64,000 bases of DNA from positions 42,069-106,068 of the forward strand of contig CAJUOB010000007.1 in NCBI GenBank assembly GCA_910587915.1. The letters run 5' to 3'. Below, piece by piece: positions 1 to 9,377 of this stretch. The position numbers were made by a program, and so were the translations under genes. This stretch comes from an uncultured Muribaculaceae bacterium (GTDB lineage Bacteria; Bacteroidota; Bacteroidia; Bacteroidales; Muribaculaceae). The notes under the pieces are model-generated. The model saw nothing but the letters and a program-made list of their open reading frames with translations. It ran no database searches and was not told the DNA's origin. Positions within the stretch are counted from its first letter, which is position 1; each line of letters starts with the position of its first letter.

Positions 1-983
1 TCGTATTTCATTTTTTTATATTGGAAACGTGTGCTTCCCAGTAGCTGTTCGGAATTGCTTATGAGGTTCAGATGGCCAAAGCCCTTGACATAGCCGCCAT
101 ATTCATATTGCTGCATGATGAAGTTTACCACATATTCGTTGCCTTGGAATCTTGGGTCGGATGGAGATGTATAGAATTCTACCTTCCTTACATCTTTGAC
201 ATTCATTGCTTTCAGCTCGTTTTCTGAAGCCGGGAGAAAATCTATATATATCGCAACGTTTCGGCCAGAGTTTGTGGTTATGTTGCCGTTTGTAATCATT
301 CCAAGCTGAGGAATGGCCATATGCGCCAGTAGTTCGTCTCCTGTCTGCGAAGCATTTTTCTGGCGTTGGGTAGGTATATAGGTTGTGCGGTCGCTATATA
401 ACTGAGAGTGTTCGGCCTCGACAGTAATTGCACCAAGATTTACAGCCCGCTCAGGCATTATTATGGTCCCGATGTCGAATGTATTGCACAGTACATATGT
501 CGTTTTGTACCCCAGGCAGGATAGTTTTGCTATAACTTTCTGTCGGTCGCAAGGGATGGAGAACCTTCCGGTGGCATCGGTAATGCCGTATGTCACTACT
601 GTTGAATCACGTGGCGCAAGGAGGAGTACTGTCGCGGCCACTACGGGCTCATCATCAGTGCCGATAGCTTTACCTGTAAATACATATTTCCCGTGCTGAA
701 GGGCCTCGATATAGTACGTGCTTTTCGATCGGACCACCGTTACAGGATTCAGACCGATTGTCTGACGGATAGCATCGCAGGCGTTATCCGCATTTACGGT
801 AGCACTTGTGTTGTAGTTCTCGAGTTCATTGTAGATGAAGTTGATGTCGAGATCCGGATGATTTTCCATAATCCGCTGAATCGCTTTAGGCAGCGGAGTC
901 GAAGTAAAGCGGTAGGAGAAAGTTTCGGCAAAGGCCATGACATATACCGACATGGCGCAGATAAGCATAATTATTTTTGCCAT
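1..983 (-). CDS. TonB-dependent receptor-like outer membrane protein (N-terminal part, cut by window edge)
   Basis: An open frame runs from an ATG at 983 to the left edge with no stop, so only about 327 N-terminal residues are visible. A signal peptide is followed by a short STN-like region and then a carboxypeptidase-regulatory-like beta-sandwich at about residues 95-175 (GKYVFTGKAIGTDDEPV ... YGITDATGRFSI). A plug-like region follows (IPQLGMITNGNI ... VNFIMQQY). This matches Bacteroidales outer-membrane receptors of the carboxypeptidase-like/beta-barrel family. The start lies 4 bp after the anti-sigma stop, so the three genes form one minus-strand unit. The substrate cannot be told from the visible part. 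Confidence 0.75.
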   Translation of the reverse strand, partial: MAKIIMLICAMSVYVMAFAETFSYRFTSTPLPKAIQRIMENHPDLDINFIYNELENYNTSATVNADNACDAIRQTIGLNPVTVVRSKSTYYIEALQHGKYVFTGKAIGTDDEPVVAATVLLLAPRDSTVVTYGITDATGRFSIPCDRQKVIAKLSCLGYKTTYVLCNTFDIGTIIMPERAVNLGAITVEAEHSQLYSDRTTYIPTQRQKNASQTGDELLAHMAIPQLGMITNGNITTNSGRNVAIYIDFLPASENELKAMNVKDVRKVEFYTSPSDPRFQGNEYVVNFIMQQYEYGGYVKGFGHLNLISNSEQLLGSTRFQYKKMKY

Positions 984-987
984 GATT

Positions 988-1650
988 TCAGTCTATCTTG
1001 ATGGTTTTACCATTGACGGTCAGATGGATTTGCTCAAAGTTGTTAAGACTTTCTACAACTTCGTCGAGCGTCTGTGCCTGATTCCAACGGAAGTAAAGGC
1101 GCAGTGTCTTGGATGCATCGGTTGAAAACTCGACCGTGTAGCCGTAATATACGGCAATGTCATTGGCGATTGTTTCAAATGGTTGGTTGTCGAAAACTAT
1201 TATTTCGGGTGCTATTGCAGGAATATCCACTGTGGATGTGATTGTATCATTTGAAACAATGTCCTCTTTTGTAAGCGATACATTTGTGGTTGTGTCCGGT
1301 GCCTCTGTATTTTTGTCGAGAACATAGTTAATGCCGACACCAACGACAGCGGCTACCGCTGCGAGCGAGCCTATGCCGATGGCAATACTTGCTGCCACAT
1401 TGCGCGATATCCGATTGAATATCCATGAACTACGCTTCTTGTCGTGCTTTGAAACACTGTGATTGCACTTGAATGTATTCCATTCAGCTTCAATATCGGG
1501 CGTGGAAATGGGAGTGAGACTCGCTTTTGTCTTATCCATCAAGTCATAAACCGCCCGAATCTCAGGATCGGCAAGCATGGCTTCAATATCCGTCTTGGAG
1601 TAGCGGACGGGATGCTCGATTGCATCAAGCAGTCGGTCGATTTTATCCAT
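988..1650 (-). CDS. FecR-like anti-sigma factor with C-terminal DUF4974-type region
   Basis: Inner-membrane anti-sigma factor of the FecI/FecR type, about 220 residues. It has a cytoplasmic N-terminal part (MDKIDRLLDAIEH), one membrane segment (around VAASIAIGIGSLAAVAAVVG) and a periplasmic C-terminal domain with STN/DUF4974 character (VFDNQPFETIANDIAVYYGY ... LDEVVESLNNF). I place the start at 1650, which gives an 8-bp overlap with the sigma-factor stop. An upstream in-frame ATG at 1677 would give a 35-bp overlap. By family knowledge it relays a signal from the neighbouring outer-membrane receptor to the sigma factor. It is shorter than classic FecR (about 320 residues). Confidence 0.82.
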   Translation of the reverse strand: MDKIDRLLDAIEHPVRYSKTDIEAMLADPEIRAVYDLMDKTKASLTPISTPDIEAEWNTFKCNHSVSKHDKKRSSWIFNRISRNVAASIAIGIGSLAAVAAVVGVGINYVLDKNTEAPDTTTNVSLTKEDIVSNDTITSTVDIPAIAPEIIVFDNQPFETIANDIAVYYGYTVEFSTDASKTLRLYFRWNQAQTLDEVVESLNNFEQIHLTVNGKTIKID

Positions 1651-2128
1651 TTTTAGATAGTTGTTTACGTAAGACATCTATTGCATGACGCAAATGCTTA
1701 TAGACAGCCACTTCACTGATGCCTAAGGTTTGGGAAATTTCCTTATAGCTCATACCGTCGGTGAAACGTAGCTCGACTACGCGCCGGCAAGCATCTGTCA
1801 GATTATTTGATACGGTAGAATGGATCTTTGCGATGGTTTCATCATCCGGCCACTCCTCGGCTGCGACTTCCTGTTCATCGAGCGCATAAAGTTCTTTAAT
1901 ACGCTCGCTTGTAGAGAGGCCGCGCAGATAATTTAAACATCGGTTGCGTACAGACTTCAGCAGATACTGGCCTGACACGTCGGTGTGCCCAGCATTGAGT
2001 AGCGACTCAAAGATATCGTGTACGATGTCTCTGGCCACATCCTCATTTCTCAGTAGCAGCATCGCAAGCCGATGCATCGACGTGTAATGAGTTATGAAGA
2101 GCTGTTCGATGTCATTTGTTGTCGTCAT
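1643..2128 (-). CDS. ECF RNA polymerase sigma-70 factor
   Basis: 161-residue ECF sigma factor. Region 2 spans about residues 5-75 (DIEQLFITHYTSMHRLAMLLL ... GQYLLKSVRNRCLNYLR). Region 4 carries a helix-turn-helix (CRRVVELRFTDGMSYKEISQTLGISEVAVYKHLRHAI). The ATG at 2128 is preferred to the upstream GTG at 2143. It heads the unit with the anti-sigma factor and the TonB receptor, the standard arrangement of trans-envelope regulation, and probably drives that receptor. Confidence 0.9.
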   Translation of the reverse strand: MTTTNDIEQLFITHYTSMHRLAMLLLRNEDVARDIVHDIFESLLNAGHTDVSGQYLLKSVRNRCLNYLRGLSTSERIKELYALDEQEVAAEEWPDDETIAKIHSTVSNNLTDACRRVVELRFTDGMSYKEISQTLGISEVAVYKHLRHAIDVLRKQLSKNG

Positions 2129-2202
2129 ACAGCAATAATACACTTAACTTGCGAAAAACCTAACCTCTCAACTGAATTTTTTTCAAAAAAAACGCACCAA
2201 AC

Positions 2203-2238
2203 AAAAAAACGCCACCGAAGGGAACTTTCGGTGGCGTT
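2203..2238 (-). terminator. Rho-independent terminator after the fructokinase operon
   Basis: An AACGCCACCGAA / TTTCGGTGGCGTT stem is followed on the minus strand by a T run. It lies about 50 bp beyond the fructokinase stop and before the sigma-factor gene. A run of nine G (2271-2279) sits between the stop and the stem. Confidence 0.85.
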
Positions 2239-2289
2239 GAATTATTTCAGCAATGATAATGATGTTTTTCGGGGGGGGGCGAAGCTTGC

Positions 2290-3168
2290 TTATTCGGTTA
2301 GCTCAGGAGGTAGGATAGGCATGGCGCCTTTTTTTGTGCAGACATATGCCGAGGTCCGGACTGCGCACTGGTGCGCTTCGGCAACGGGGCGTCCTTTGAG
2401 TATGTTGGATATGAATGCTGCGGTGAACGAATCGCCCGCTCCGACGGTATCGGCCACTTCGACTTTAGGAGTCGGTTGGAATGATACATTGCCGGGCGTA
2501 AATACATAGCTGCCATTGATGCCGCATGTGAGAATGAGCATCTGGAGATTGTATTTGCCGAGCAGAATCCAGCATTTATCCTGCAGGTCGATACCGGGAT
2601 AGCCAAACATTCGGCTTACGGTTACCAATTCCTCATCGTTAATTTTCAGGATGTTGCAGCGCTTCATCGAGTTGCAGAGTATGTCTTTGTTGTAAAACCC
2701 CTGGCGAAGATTTACGTCGAAGACTATCAGCGGATTATTCTCTGCCGGAATGGCATCAAGGAAGCGGTTGATGGTGTTGCGCGATACTATGTTTCGTTGT
2801 GCGAGCGAACCGAAGCATACCGCTTTTGTCTTTTCTGCCAATTGTTCGAGCATGGCGGTATAGGGTATGTTATCCCATGCCACATTCTCTTTTATCTCGT
2901 ATTGGGGTATGCCTGCCTGGTCAATTTCGACCTGAACGGTGCCGGTGGGGTAGGGTACGGTATCTATCTGGTGCGTGAGGCCTTTTGATGTGAAATTCTC
3001 GATGATTTCCTTTCCGAGCGCATCGTCTCCGACAGCGCTCACCACGCAGCTTGGCAGTCCGAATTGCGACACATGGTAGGCGAAGTTGGCGGGTGCGCCT
3101 CCGATTTTCTTACCTTCGGGAAGGACGTCCCACAGAGCCTCGCCCATTCCGATTACGATTCCTTTCAT
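2290..3168 (-). CDS. Fructokinase (PfkB/ribokinase family)
   Basis: 292-residue sugar kinase. The N-terminal substrate signature is GMGEALWDVLPEGKKIGGAP and the C-terminal PfkB signature with the catalytic Asp is DTVGAGDSFTAAF. It probably phosphorylates fructose released from fructans so that it can enter glycolysis. It is the last gene of the minus-strand arm of the fructan locus, 9 bp after the permease gene. This matches the fructokinase of the Bacteroides thetaiotaomicron levan locus. Substrate specificity is inferred from context. Confidence 0.88.
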   Translation of the reverse strand: MKGIVIGMGEALWDVLPEGKKIGGAPANFAYHVSQFGLPSCVVSAVGDDALGKEIIENFTSKGLTHQIDTVPYPTGTVQVEIDQAGIPQYEIKENVAWDNIPYTAMLEQLAEKTKAVCFGSLAQRNIVSRNTINRFLDAIPAENNPLIVFDVNLRQGFYNKDILCNSMKRCNILKINDEELVTVSRMFGYPGIDLQDKCWILLGKYNLQMLILTCGINGSYVFTPGNVSFQPTPKVEVADTVGAGDSFTAAFISNILKGRPVAEAHQCAVRTSAYVCTKKGAMPILPPELTE

Positions 3169-3177
3169 GATATGATC

Positions 3178-4365
3178 TTATTTTATATTCTTTATTTTCA
3201 GTGTGTAGTATATAAGATATAGTACTCCGATGGTCATTACGGTGATTGCACCGGTCTGGCCTATAGCATCAGCGGCAAATCCCATGGCAAGTGGGAAAAT
3301 TGTTCCGCCAAAAAGTCCCATGATCATCAGGCCCGAAACTTCGTTTTTTTCGTTAGGAACATTGACAAGGGCCTGAGAAAAGATTACAGAAAAAACGTTT
3401 GAATTGCCAAAACCGATAAGTGCGATTCCGATATATATGGGCGTCAATGCATGGCACACAAACAGCATTGCCATGGCTACAAGCATCATTGCCACACTTA
3501 TGCCGAAGAAAACCTTTGGCGACATGGAGCGGAGCAGGAAGGCTCCTAAGAAACAGCCGATGGTACGGAAAATGAAGTAAATGCTCGTGGCGAATCCGGC
3601 TTCTTCCAGAGGAAGACCAAGGCGCTCCATTATTATTTTGGGTGCAGTCGTATTGGTGCCCACATCGATTCCCACATGGCACATTATGCCAAGGAAGCAG
3701 AGCAGGATGAATGGACGGCCCAGTAGTTTGAGGCATTCTTTAATTCCGGAGGCCTTGTCGGGACGTTCTTCGACTATTGGGGTTGCACTGAGCATGGTGA
3801 TGGAGAAAAAGCTGAACACAGCATATATGGCAAACAAGGCACGCCATCCGAGGCCGAAGGTGGGGAAGTATGTTGTTGCGCCCCATGCGGCAAGTATAGG
3901 AGCAAGGAACGAAGCGATTGCTTTTACAAATTGGCCAAATGTGAGGGTCGACGCCAGTTTGTCGCTGCTTATGAGATTGGATACCAAGGGGTTCAGCGAA
4001 GTCTGCATTATTGCATTTCCAATGCCGAGAAGTGAAAAGGCTATCAGCATCGTAGTGTAGCTATCGCCGGTCAATGGTATGATGAGAGATACCGCGGTGA
4101 TGATAAGGCTTATAAGCACAGTTTTCTTACGTCCGATTTTGTTCATGAGCATACCGGTTGGCACCGAGAATATCAAGAACCAGAAGAATACCAGTGAGGG
4201 GAATAAATTTGCCTGGGAATCGGTGAGCCCTAAATCTTTCTGAACATAATTTGATGCAGTGCCAACAAGATCGACGAATCCCATGGCAAAGAAGCATAGC
4301 ATGACGGGAATCATCTGCATCATCTGCCCTTTCCGGTCTGTCGCGAGGTTATAATTATTTTCCAT
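3178..4365 (-). CDS. Sugar MFS permease (FucP-like), probable fructose importer
   Basis: 395-residue inner-membrane transporter with about 12 hydrophobic segments. The loop 2-3 motif typical of the major facilitator superfamily is GMLMNKIGRKKTVL. The family resembles the L-fucose / glucose-galactose permeases common in Bacteroidota. It lies between the fructokinase and GH32 genes with gaps of 9 and 12 bp, so it is co-transcribed. It probably moves the fructose made in the periplasm across the inner membrane. Specificity is inferred from the locus. Confidence 0.86.
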   Translation of the reverse strand: MENNYNLATDRKGQMMQMIPVMLCFFAMGFVDLVGTASNYVQKDLGLTDSQANLFPSLVFFWFLIFSVPTGMLMNKIGRKKTVLISLIITAVSLIIPLTGDSYTTMLIAFSLLGIGNAIMQTSLNPLVSNLISSDKLASTLTFGQFVKAIASFLAPILAAWGATTYFPTFGLGWRALFAIYAVFSFFSITMLSATPIVEERPDKASGIKECLKLLGRPFILLCFLGIMCHVGIDVGTNTTAPKIIMERLGLPLEEAGFATSIYFIFRTIGCFLGAFLLRSMSPKVFFGISVAMMLVAMAMLFVCHALTPIYIGIALIGFGNSNVFSVIFSQALVNVPNEKNEVSGLMIMGLFGGTIFPLAMGFAADAIGQTGAITVMTIGVLYLIYYTLKIKNIK

Positions 4366-4377
4366 TGGAGAACAGTA

Positions 4378-6225
4378 TTATTTATTCGGGTTGATTGAAT
4401 ATATCTTGAGATTTCTGACTTTTACATTTCCGCCGTCGGTTGTGATGGTGAGTTTGTTGTAGGGGGTGGTCGGGAATACAAGATTTGTCATTACACCCTT
4501 GCCCTCGTTTGCAAATACTTCTATGCTTGAACGATCTACAAAGATGCGGAGACCGAGATTTTTGCCACCGTTAAATGTCGGAGTCAGTGTAATGGCCGGG
4601 AAATCCTGACTGAAATCAACAATACCGCTTTCCCGACGGTCGAACGACAGAGTCTCGTAATTTGGAGCATAGGTCAATATGGATTTCTCTCCCTTTTCAT
4701 TGCTGAGTGTCAGTGATATGGATCCGACCTTCAAGGGATCGATGTCTATAAGGATCTCGCATGCGCCGTCGTTTTCGGATGGCAGGATTATTGTCTTTCC
4801 TTTTTTGTTTACATTGATTGACTTGGTGTTTACGGCAAGTTTGCCGCGGAGAGCTGTGAGTTCGGGAGAGGGAACGGATGCTGCATAGATCTGACCGTCG
4901 TCACCGGTGAACAGACTGATTTCACGTGGAAGTGTGTTGGCCGAGCGGAATTGCTTTGTCGGCACTTCGGCGGCATACTGCCAGTTGCTCATCCAACCGA
5001 TGGCCGTGCGGCGGTTATCGGGAGCATTGCTCCAGCTTACGATTGCATAGTTGTCCTTACCGTAATCGAGCCATTTTGTCGGAACTGTTCCCTTTGCATC
5101 GGTGTCTGCTTTGAAAGTCTTGCCATCGAAGTCGCCTATGAAATATTGAATGCCGCTTCCGCCGAAAGGACCGCCGGGATTTATGTTGCAGAGTAATACC
5201 CACTTTGTCTGCTCTGTACCATCTACCGGCAGTTCAAACAAGTCCGGGCATTCCCATACGCCATCCTGTGCCCCGAGTCCTTTACCGAAGCTGCTTTGTA
5301 GAGTCCACTCCTTCATGTCGGGCGATGTGAAAATGAGCATTTCGTGGTCCAAGGCATGTGCGAGAATGAGGGTCCACAGTTTCGTTTCCGGATTCCAGAA
5401 CATATTCGGGTCGCGGGCTTCACTTTCGAGTGTGAGCACCGGATTTCCGGGGTAGATGGTGAAAGTCTCGCCATTGTCATGGCTGTATGCGAGGCTTTGT
5501 ATCTGGCTGGCGCCGGCGGAGGTATACATGGCAATAACGGCATCTTTCCCAAATCCGGCACTGTTCTCGGTATCTATTGCAGAGCTGCCACTGAATACCG
5601 CTCCCAGGCCGTTTGGCTCTATTGCGGCAGGGTGGTGTTCCCAATTTATCAGGTCGGACGATGACGAATGTCCCCAGGTCATGTTCTGCCATTTGGATCC
5701 ATATGGATTCCATTGATAATATAGATGCCATCGGCCATCTTTATAGAACATTCCGTTGGGGTCGTTCATCCAACCATATAGCGGCGTATGGTGGAATACA
5801 GGCCGATATTTTTCTTTGTTGGTTACATCGATGGAGTCGGTAAGCCTGAAATTGTTCCAGCAAGCATCTTCTTTAGCCTCACGCACGGTCGAGCGGTTCT
5901 GCGAGGTGATGATATTCAAAACCACATCGTGTCCTTTATACGGCGAAAGGTCGAACGGCATCGAGTAGTCTACTTTCGACTTCGCCAGCCGGACATATAT
6001 CGTGCGGTCAATTTTTCCATCGACCACCACGTTGACGGTGGCATCATCGTAGGCTTCCTGTACCGGCAGCATGAGATAGCGGGAATCCCCGTCGATACGG
6101 ACCAATGTGTTATTGGTGCCGAGATGTTCTACTTTCACTCCGTCCGATGCGTTAGCCGCCACGCTCGTCATTCCGACAAACGGAAAGGCTGCCAAGACCA
6201 TCGCAAATTTGGATATTGAATTCAT
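4378..6225 (-). CDS. GH32 fructan hydrolase (exo-levanase/inulinase type)
   Basis: 615 residues with a signal peptide (cleavage near residues 25-28) and an N-terminal beta-sandwich (about 30-135, DUF4980-like). The GH32 five-bladed propeller starts near residue 140 and a C-terminal beta-sandwich follows. All three catalytic signatures are intact: WMNDPNG with the nucleophile at D155, EARDPNMF, and the acid/base Glu in WECPDLF. By family it releases fructose from the ends of inulin or levan chains, probably in the periplasm because no lipobox is visible. It is the first gene of the minus-strand arm, divergent from the regulator gene. Confidence 0.92.
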   Translation of the reverse strand: MNSISKFAMVLAAFPFVGMTSVAANASDGVKVEHLGTNNTLVRIDGDSRYLMLPVQEAYDDATVNVVVDGKIDRTIYVRLAKSKVDYSMPFDLSPYKGHDVVLNIITSQNRSTVREAKEDACWNNFRLTDSIDVTNKEKYRPVFHHTPLYGWMNDPNGMFYKDGRWHLYYQWNPYGSKWQNMTWGHSSSSDLINWEHHPAAIEPNGLGAVFSGSSAIDTENSAGFGKDAVIAMYTSAGASQIQSLAYSHDNGETFTIYPGNPVLTLESEARDPNMFWNPETKLWTLILAHALDHEMLIFTSPDMKEWTLQSSFGKGLGAQDGVWECPDLFELPVDGTEQTKWVLLCNINPGGPFGGSGIQYFIGDFDGKTFKADTDAKGTVPTKWLDYGKDNYAIVSWSNAPDNRRTAIGWMSNWQYAAEVPTKQFRSANTLPREISLFTGDDGQIYAASVPSPELTALRGKLAVNTKSINVNKKGKTIILPSENDGACEILIDIDPLKVGSISLTLSNEKGEKSILTYAPNYETLSFDRRESGIVDFSQDFPAITLTPTFNGGKNLGLRIFVDRSSIEVFANEGKGVMTNLVFPTTPYNKLTITTDGGNVKVRNLKIYSINPNK

Positions 6226-6265
6226 ATTATCTATGGTATTTTATTTTCGGTTGAAATTTCTGATG

Positions 6266-6387
6266 CAAAGCTACAACTTTATATGTGGAGGGGCTATTAA
6301 AAATTGAGCATTAAGTAGTAAAAATGTTGCATTGCACAAAAAATAATAGCGAATGCTCTGTTTTTCATGATATTATATCTAACTTTG
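6266..6387. promoter_or_regulatory. Divergent promoter region with candidate regulator operator (fructan locus)
   Basis: Two Bacteroidales -7 boxes face outward: TAGCTTTG on the minus strand (6266-6273) for the GH32 operon, and TAACTTTG on the plus strand (6380-6387) for the regulator gene. Between them are the core TGTTGCATTGCACA at 6325-6338 and two nested inverted repeats, CTATTA/TAATAG (6294-6299, 6344-6349) and GAGCATT/AATGCTC (6306-6312, 6352-6358). The core matches that upstream of susC at 11 of 14 positions. No good -33 box is visible, consistent with activator dependence. Confidence 0.6.
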
Positions 6388-6398
6388 CAAAACCTTAA

Positions 6399-9164
6399 AT
6401 GAACGGTATGCAACGAACGATCAACAGGCTCATACTATATATCATGATTTCTCTCTTGGTATTGCCAATGTGCGCATGTAAAGAGGAAAAGCATTATCGT
6501 ATCGGTATATCACAGTGCAGCCAGGACGACTGGCGCCGAAAAATGAACGATGAGATTTACCGTGAAATCATGTTTCATCCGGAGGCGGAGGTGGAAATAC
6601 GCTCGGCCGACGATAGCAATGAAAAGCAGATTGCCGACATCCACTACTTCGTCGACAACGGCTTCGACATAATCATTGCCGCACCAAATGAGGCGGACGC
6701 CATAACTCCTGTAATCAAAGAGGTATATGAAGCGGGAATTCCGGTTATCGTTTTCGACAGGAATATCAACGGTGATACATATACTGCAATGCAAGGCGTT
6801 GACAATTATGGTATTGGTGGCGCTGCCGCCCGATATGCGCATAATCTTGTGGGCGATGGCGGAAAAGTGATAGAGATATATGGCCTCACGGGATCGACTC
6901 CGGCCATAGAGCGGCATAATGGATTCGCTGATGGTGCAAAGGAAATGGGACTCGATGTAATAGCCTGTGGATTCGGTAATTGGAACTATGAAGATGCAGC
7001 CTTGGTAGCAGATTCATTGTTGGACTGCTTTCCGGATGTAGACTTGATATTCGCTCATAACGACCGTATGGCAATCGCAGCATCGGAAATGGCACGGAAG
7101 CGCAATATCGCCGTCAGGGTAATCGGTATAGATGCAGCTCCCGAGATTGGCATCAAGGCGGTTGCAAATGGTGTGATAGATGCAACATTTCTCTATCCTA
7201 CCGAGGGCTATGAATTGATTCGCAAGGCATTGACGATATTGAATGGTGAGCCATATGAAAAGGAGTCGTTGCTGCCCGCTTCATCGGCGGTCGACAAGTC
7301 GAATGCCGATATATTGTTGCTTCAGAATGAGTCGCTTAAAGAAGAGACTGCAAAAATAAAGTTGTTGAAGTCGCAAGTCGATGATTACTGGAGCAGACAT
7401 TCGGCACAGACCACACTTTTCTATGCGGCGATAGCCATTGTTGTGCTGTTGTTTGGGTTTGTGTTTATGCTGCTCAGGGCTTTTTGGCAACATAAACGCC
7501 ATCAGAAGGTCCTTGTAGAGCAAAATAAGCTTTTGGCTCAGCAACGCGATACAGAGAAAACATTGAACGAGCAGCTCAACATTGCCACCCAGTCGAAGCT
7601 TGTTTTCTTCACCAATGTTTCCCACGACCTTCGTACACCCCTTACCCTTATCGCAGAGCCGGTGGAACAGCTCGAGGCTGCCGACTACCTTACTCCCCAG
7701 CACCATGCGTTGATAAAAATAGCGAGCAAGAATGTCAAGATACTACGCCGGCTCATCAATCAGATTCTTGATTTCAGAAAATATGAGAATGGCAAACTTC
7801 TTGTGAATCTCACAGAAGTGCATATTGCGGATGTGATACGCGATTGGACCGAATCATTTGCCGCTGTCGCACGCAAACGCGAGATAAAGCTTACTATAGA
7901 TATCTTGATCGAACCATCCGTTACGCTTGCAATCGATACGGAAAAAATAGAGCGTGTGTTCTTCAATCTAATGTCAAATGCATTTAAGTACACCTCGGAC
8001 AATGGCCGGATTCACATGGTGTGCACCTGCGATGACAATCGACTCGTTTTTTCTGTAGAAGATACCGGGCAGGGTATTGCAGTAGAGAATATTGGCAGTA
8101 TCTTTGACCGCTTTTATCAAGTGGATAAGATTCATCCCAATGGATCGGGTATCGGCCTTTCGCTTGCCAAGGCTTTCGTGGAGTTGCATGGCGGCTCTAT
8201 CGATGTGGAGAGTGTTCTTGGAAAAGGCAGCAAGTTCACAGTGAGTCTTCCTGTGCGGCATGTCAGCACCACGGCCGACATCAATATCAACCGCACTATA
8301 TCTGATGCAGATGTAAATGTGGAACTTGGTGATATTGAGCTCGAAAGCGATAAAGATGCCGATGGAAAGCCATTATTGCTTATTATTGATGATAATACCG
8401 ATATCCGAAAAATGATACGGGAATTGCTCTCGGCTGAATATCGTGTTATCGAGGCCCATAATGGCAAGGACGGTATCAGGTTGGCGTCTAAATATGTTCC
8501 GGATTTAATCATATGCGATGTAATGATGCCGGTAATGGATGGATTGGAATGTTGCCGGCGAATCAAGAATGAAATAACAACTTCGCATATTCCTGTTCTC
8601 ATGCTCACTGCATGCAGCATGGACGAGCAGCGCATACAAGGCTACGAGAGCGGTGCCGACGGATACTTGTCGAAACCGTTCAACAGCAGGATGCTTAGAA
8701 TGCGTTGCGAGAACCTGATTGAAAATCGCAAGCGCATAAAAAATCTTTGGGAATCAGGGAATGATATCAATGCGCCAAAGTCAGACGTGAAAAAGGAACC
8801 GGTTGCCTTATCCGCATCGCAATCCGATATCGACAGTGAGTTCTATGCACGATTTGTTGCGCTTGTGAATGATGAGCTGGGCAACGCTGAGCTGAATATA
8901 GATGCACTTGCCGCCAAGATGGGTATCGGCCGTTCTCAGTTCTATCGTAAAATCAAGGCATTGACCAACTATTCGCCTGTCGAATTATTGAGAAAAATAA
9001 GATTGACAAAAGCTCGCGAGATGCTTTCGACCACCGATAAGTCCATCAGCGAAATAGCATATGAGGTTGGTTTTTCGGCTCCGGCCTATTTCACTCGCGT
9101 ATTCCGCGAGATGTTTGGAGAGTCTCCCTCTGAGATGCGATCTCGATTAGGGTTCAAGGATTAG
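6399..9164 (+). CDS. Hybrid two-component system sensor/regulator (fructose-sensing type)
   Basis: 921-residue one-protein signalling system. A signal/anchor with a lipobox-like LPMCAC comes first. A periplasmic sugar-binding-protein-like sensor domain (about 32-310) is followed by a membrane segment near 345-365 (FYAAIAIVVLLFGFVFML). The cytoplasmic part has HisKA with H409 (NVSHDLRTPL), HATPase_c (about 515-625, ends GSGIGLSLAKAFVELHGG), a receiver with phospho-acceptor D707 (IICDVMMPVMDG) and an AraC-type HTH (about 815-920). The sensor type is that of the B. thetaiotaomicron fructan regulator, which binds fructose. The -7 box ends 12 bp before this ATG, so the in-frame ATG at 6408 is also possible. 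Confidence 0.92.
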   Translation: MNGMQRTINRLILYIMISLLVLPMCACKEEKHYRIGISQCSQDDWRRKMNDEIYREIMFHPEAEVEIRSADDSNEKQIADIHYFVDNGFDIIIAAPNEADAITPVIKEVYEAGIPVIVFDRNINGDTYTAMQGVDNYGIGGAAARYAHNLVGDGGKVIEIYGLTGSTPAIERHNGFADGAKEMGLDVIACGFGNWNYEDAALVADSLLDCFPDVDLIFAHNDRMAIAASEMARKRNIAVRVIGIDAAPEIGIKAVANGVIDATFLYPTEGYELIRKALTILNGEPYEKESLLPASSAVDKSNADILLLQNESLKEETAKIKLLKSQVDDYWSRHSAQTTLFYAAIAIVVLLFGFVFMLLRAFWQHKRHQKVLVEQNKLLAQQRDTEKTLNEQLNIATQSKLVFFTNVSHDLRTPLTLIAEPVEQLEAADYLTPQHHALIKIASKNVKILRRLINQILDFRKYENGKLLVNLTEVHIADVIRDWTESFAAVARKREIKLTIDILIEPSVTLAIDTEKIERVFFNLMSNAFKYTSDNGRIHMVCTCDDNRLVFSVEDTGQGIAVENIGSIFDRFYQVDKIHPNGSGIGLSLAKAFVELHGGSIDVESVLGKGSKFTVSLPVRHVSTTADININRTISDADVNVELGDIELESDKDADGKPLLLIIDDNTDIRKMIRELLSAEYRVIEAHNGKDGIRLASKYVPDLIICDVMMPVMDGLECCRRIKNEITTSHIPVLMLTACSMDEQRIQGYESGADGYLSKPFNSRMLRMRCENLIENRKRIKNLWESGNDINAPKSDVKKEPVALSASQSDIDSEFYARFVALVNDELGNAELNIDALAAKMGIGRSQFYRKIKALTNYSPVELLRKIRLTKAREMLSTTDKSISEIAYEVGFSAPAYFTRVFREMFGESPSEMRSRLGFKD

Positions 9165-9188
9165 GCGTCGCCCCTGCCGGCATTAGAG

Positions 9189-9218
9189 GCACATCACAAC
9201 ATGTGGTGTGCTTTTTTT
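9189..9218 (+). terminator. Terminator after the hybrid regulator gene
   Basis: A GCACATCACA / TGTGGTGTGC stem with a 3-nt loop is followed by seven T. It separates the regulator transcript from the susC operon. Confidence 0.88.
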
Positions 9219-9256
9219 ACATTGCTGCATGGACTGGGATTATTATGAAAAAAAGC

Positions 9257-9348
9257 GCATAGACTATTAAAATTTGTGCATCGCACAGAAATTCATAGTC
9301 TATGCAACATGCGTACTAACCTATAATTATGTGCCATTGCTAATTTTG
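9257..9348 (+). promoter_or_regulatory. susC operon promoter with large palindromic operator
   Basis: An 11-bp perfect inverted repeat, GCATAGACTAT (9257-9267) and ATAGTCTATGC (9295-9305), brackets the core TTGTGCATCGCACA (9274-9287), itself nearly palindromic. A TAATTTTG -7 box lies at 9341-9348, about 30 bp before the susC ATG. No matching -33 box was found. The core recurs in the regulator/GH32 intergenic region. Confidence 0.62.
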
Positions 9349-9377
9349 TCGCAGAATTAAACCAACAATTAAATAGC

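Noticed and set aside
2271..2279. Run of nine G between the fructokinase stop and its terminator
   Set aside because: It lies outside any coding frame and any -7/-33 spacing that I could identify, so a phase-variation role is not supported; it may also be prone to sequencing error.
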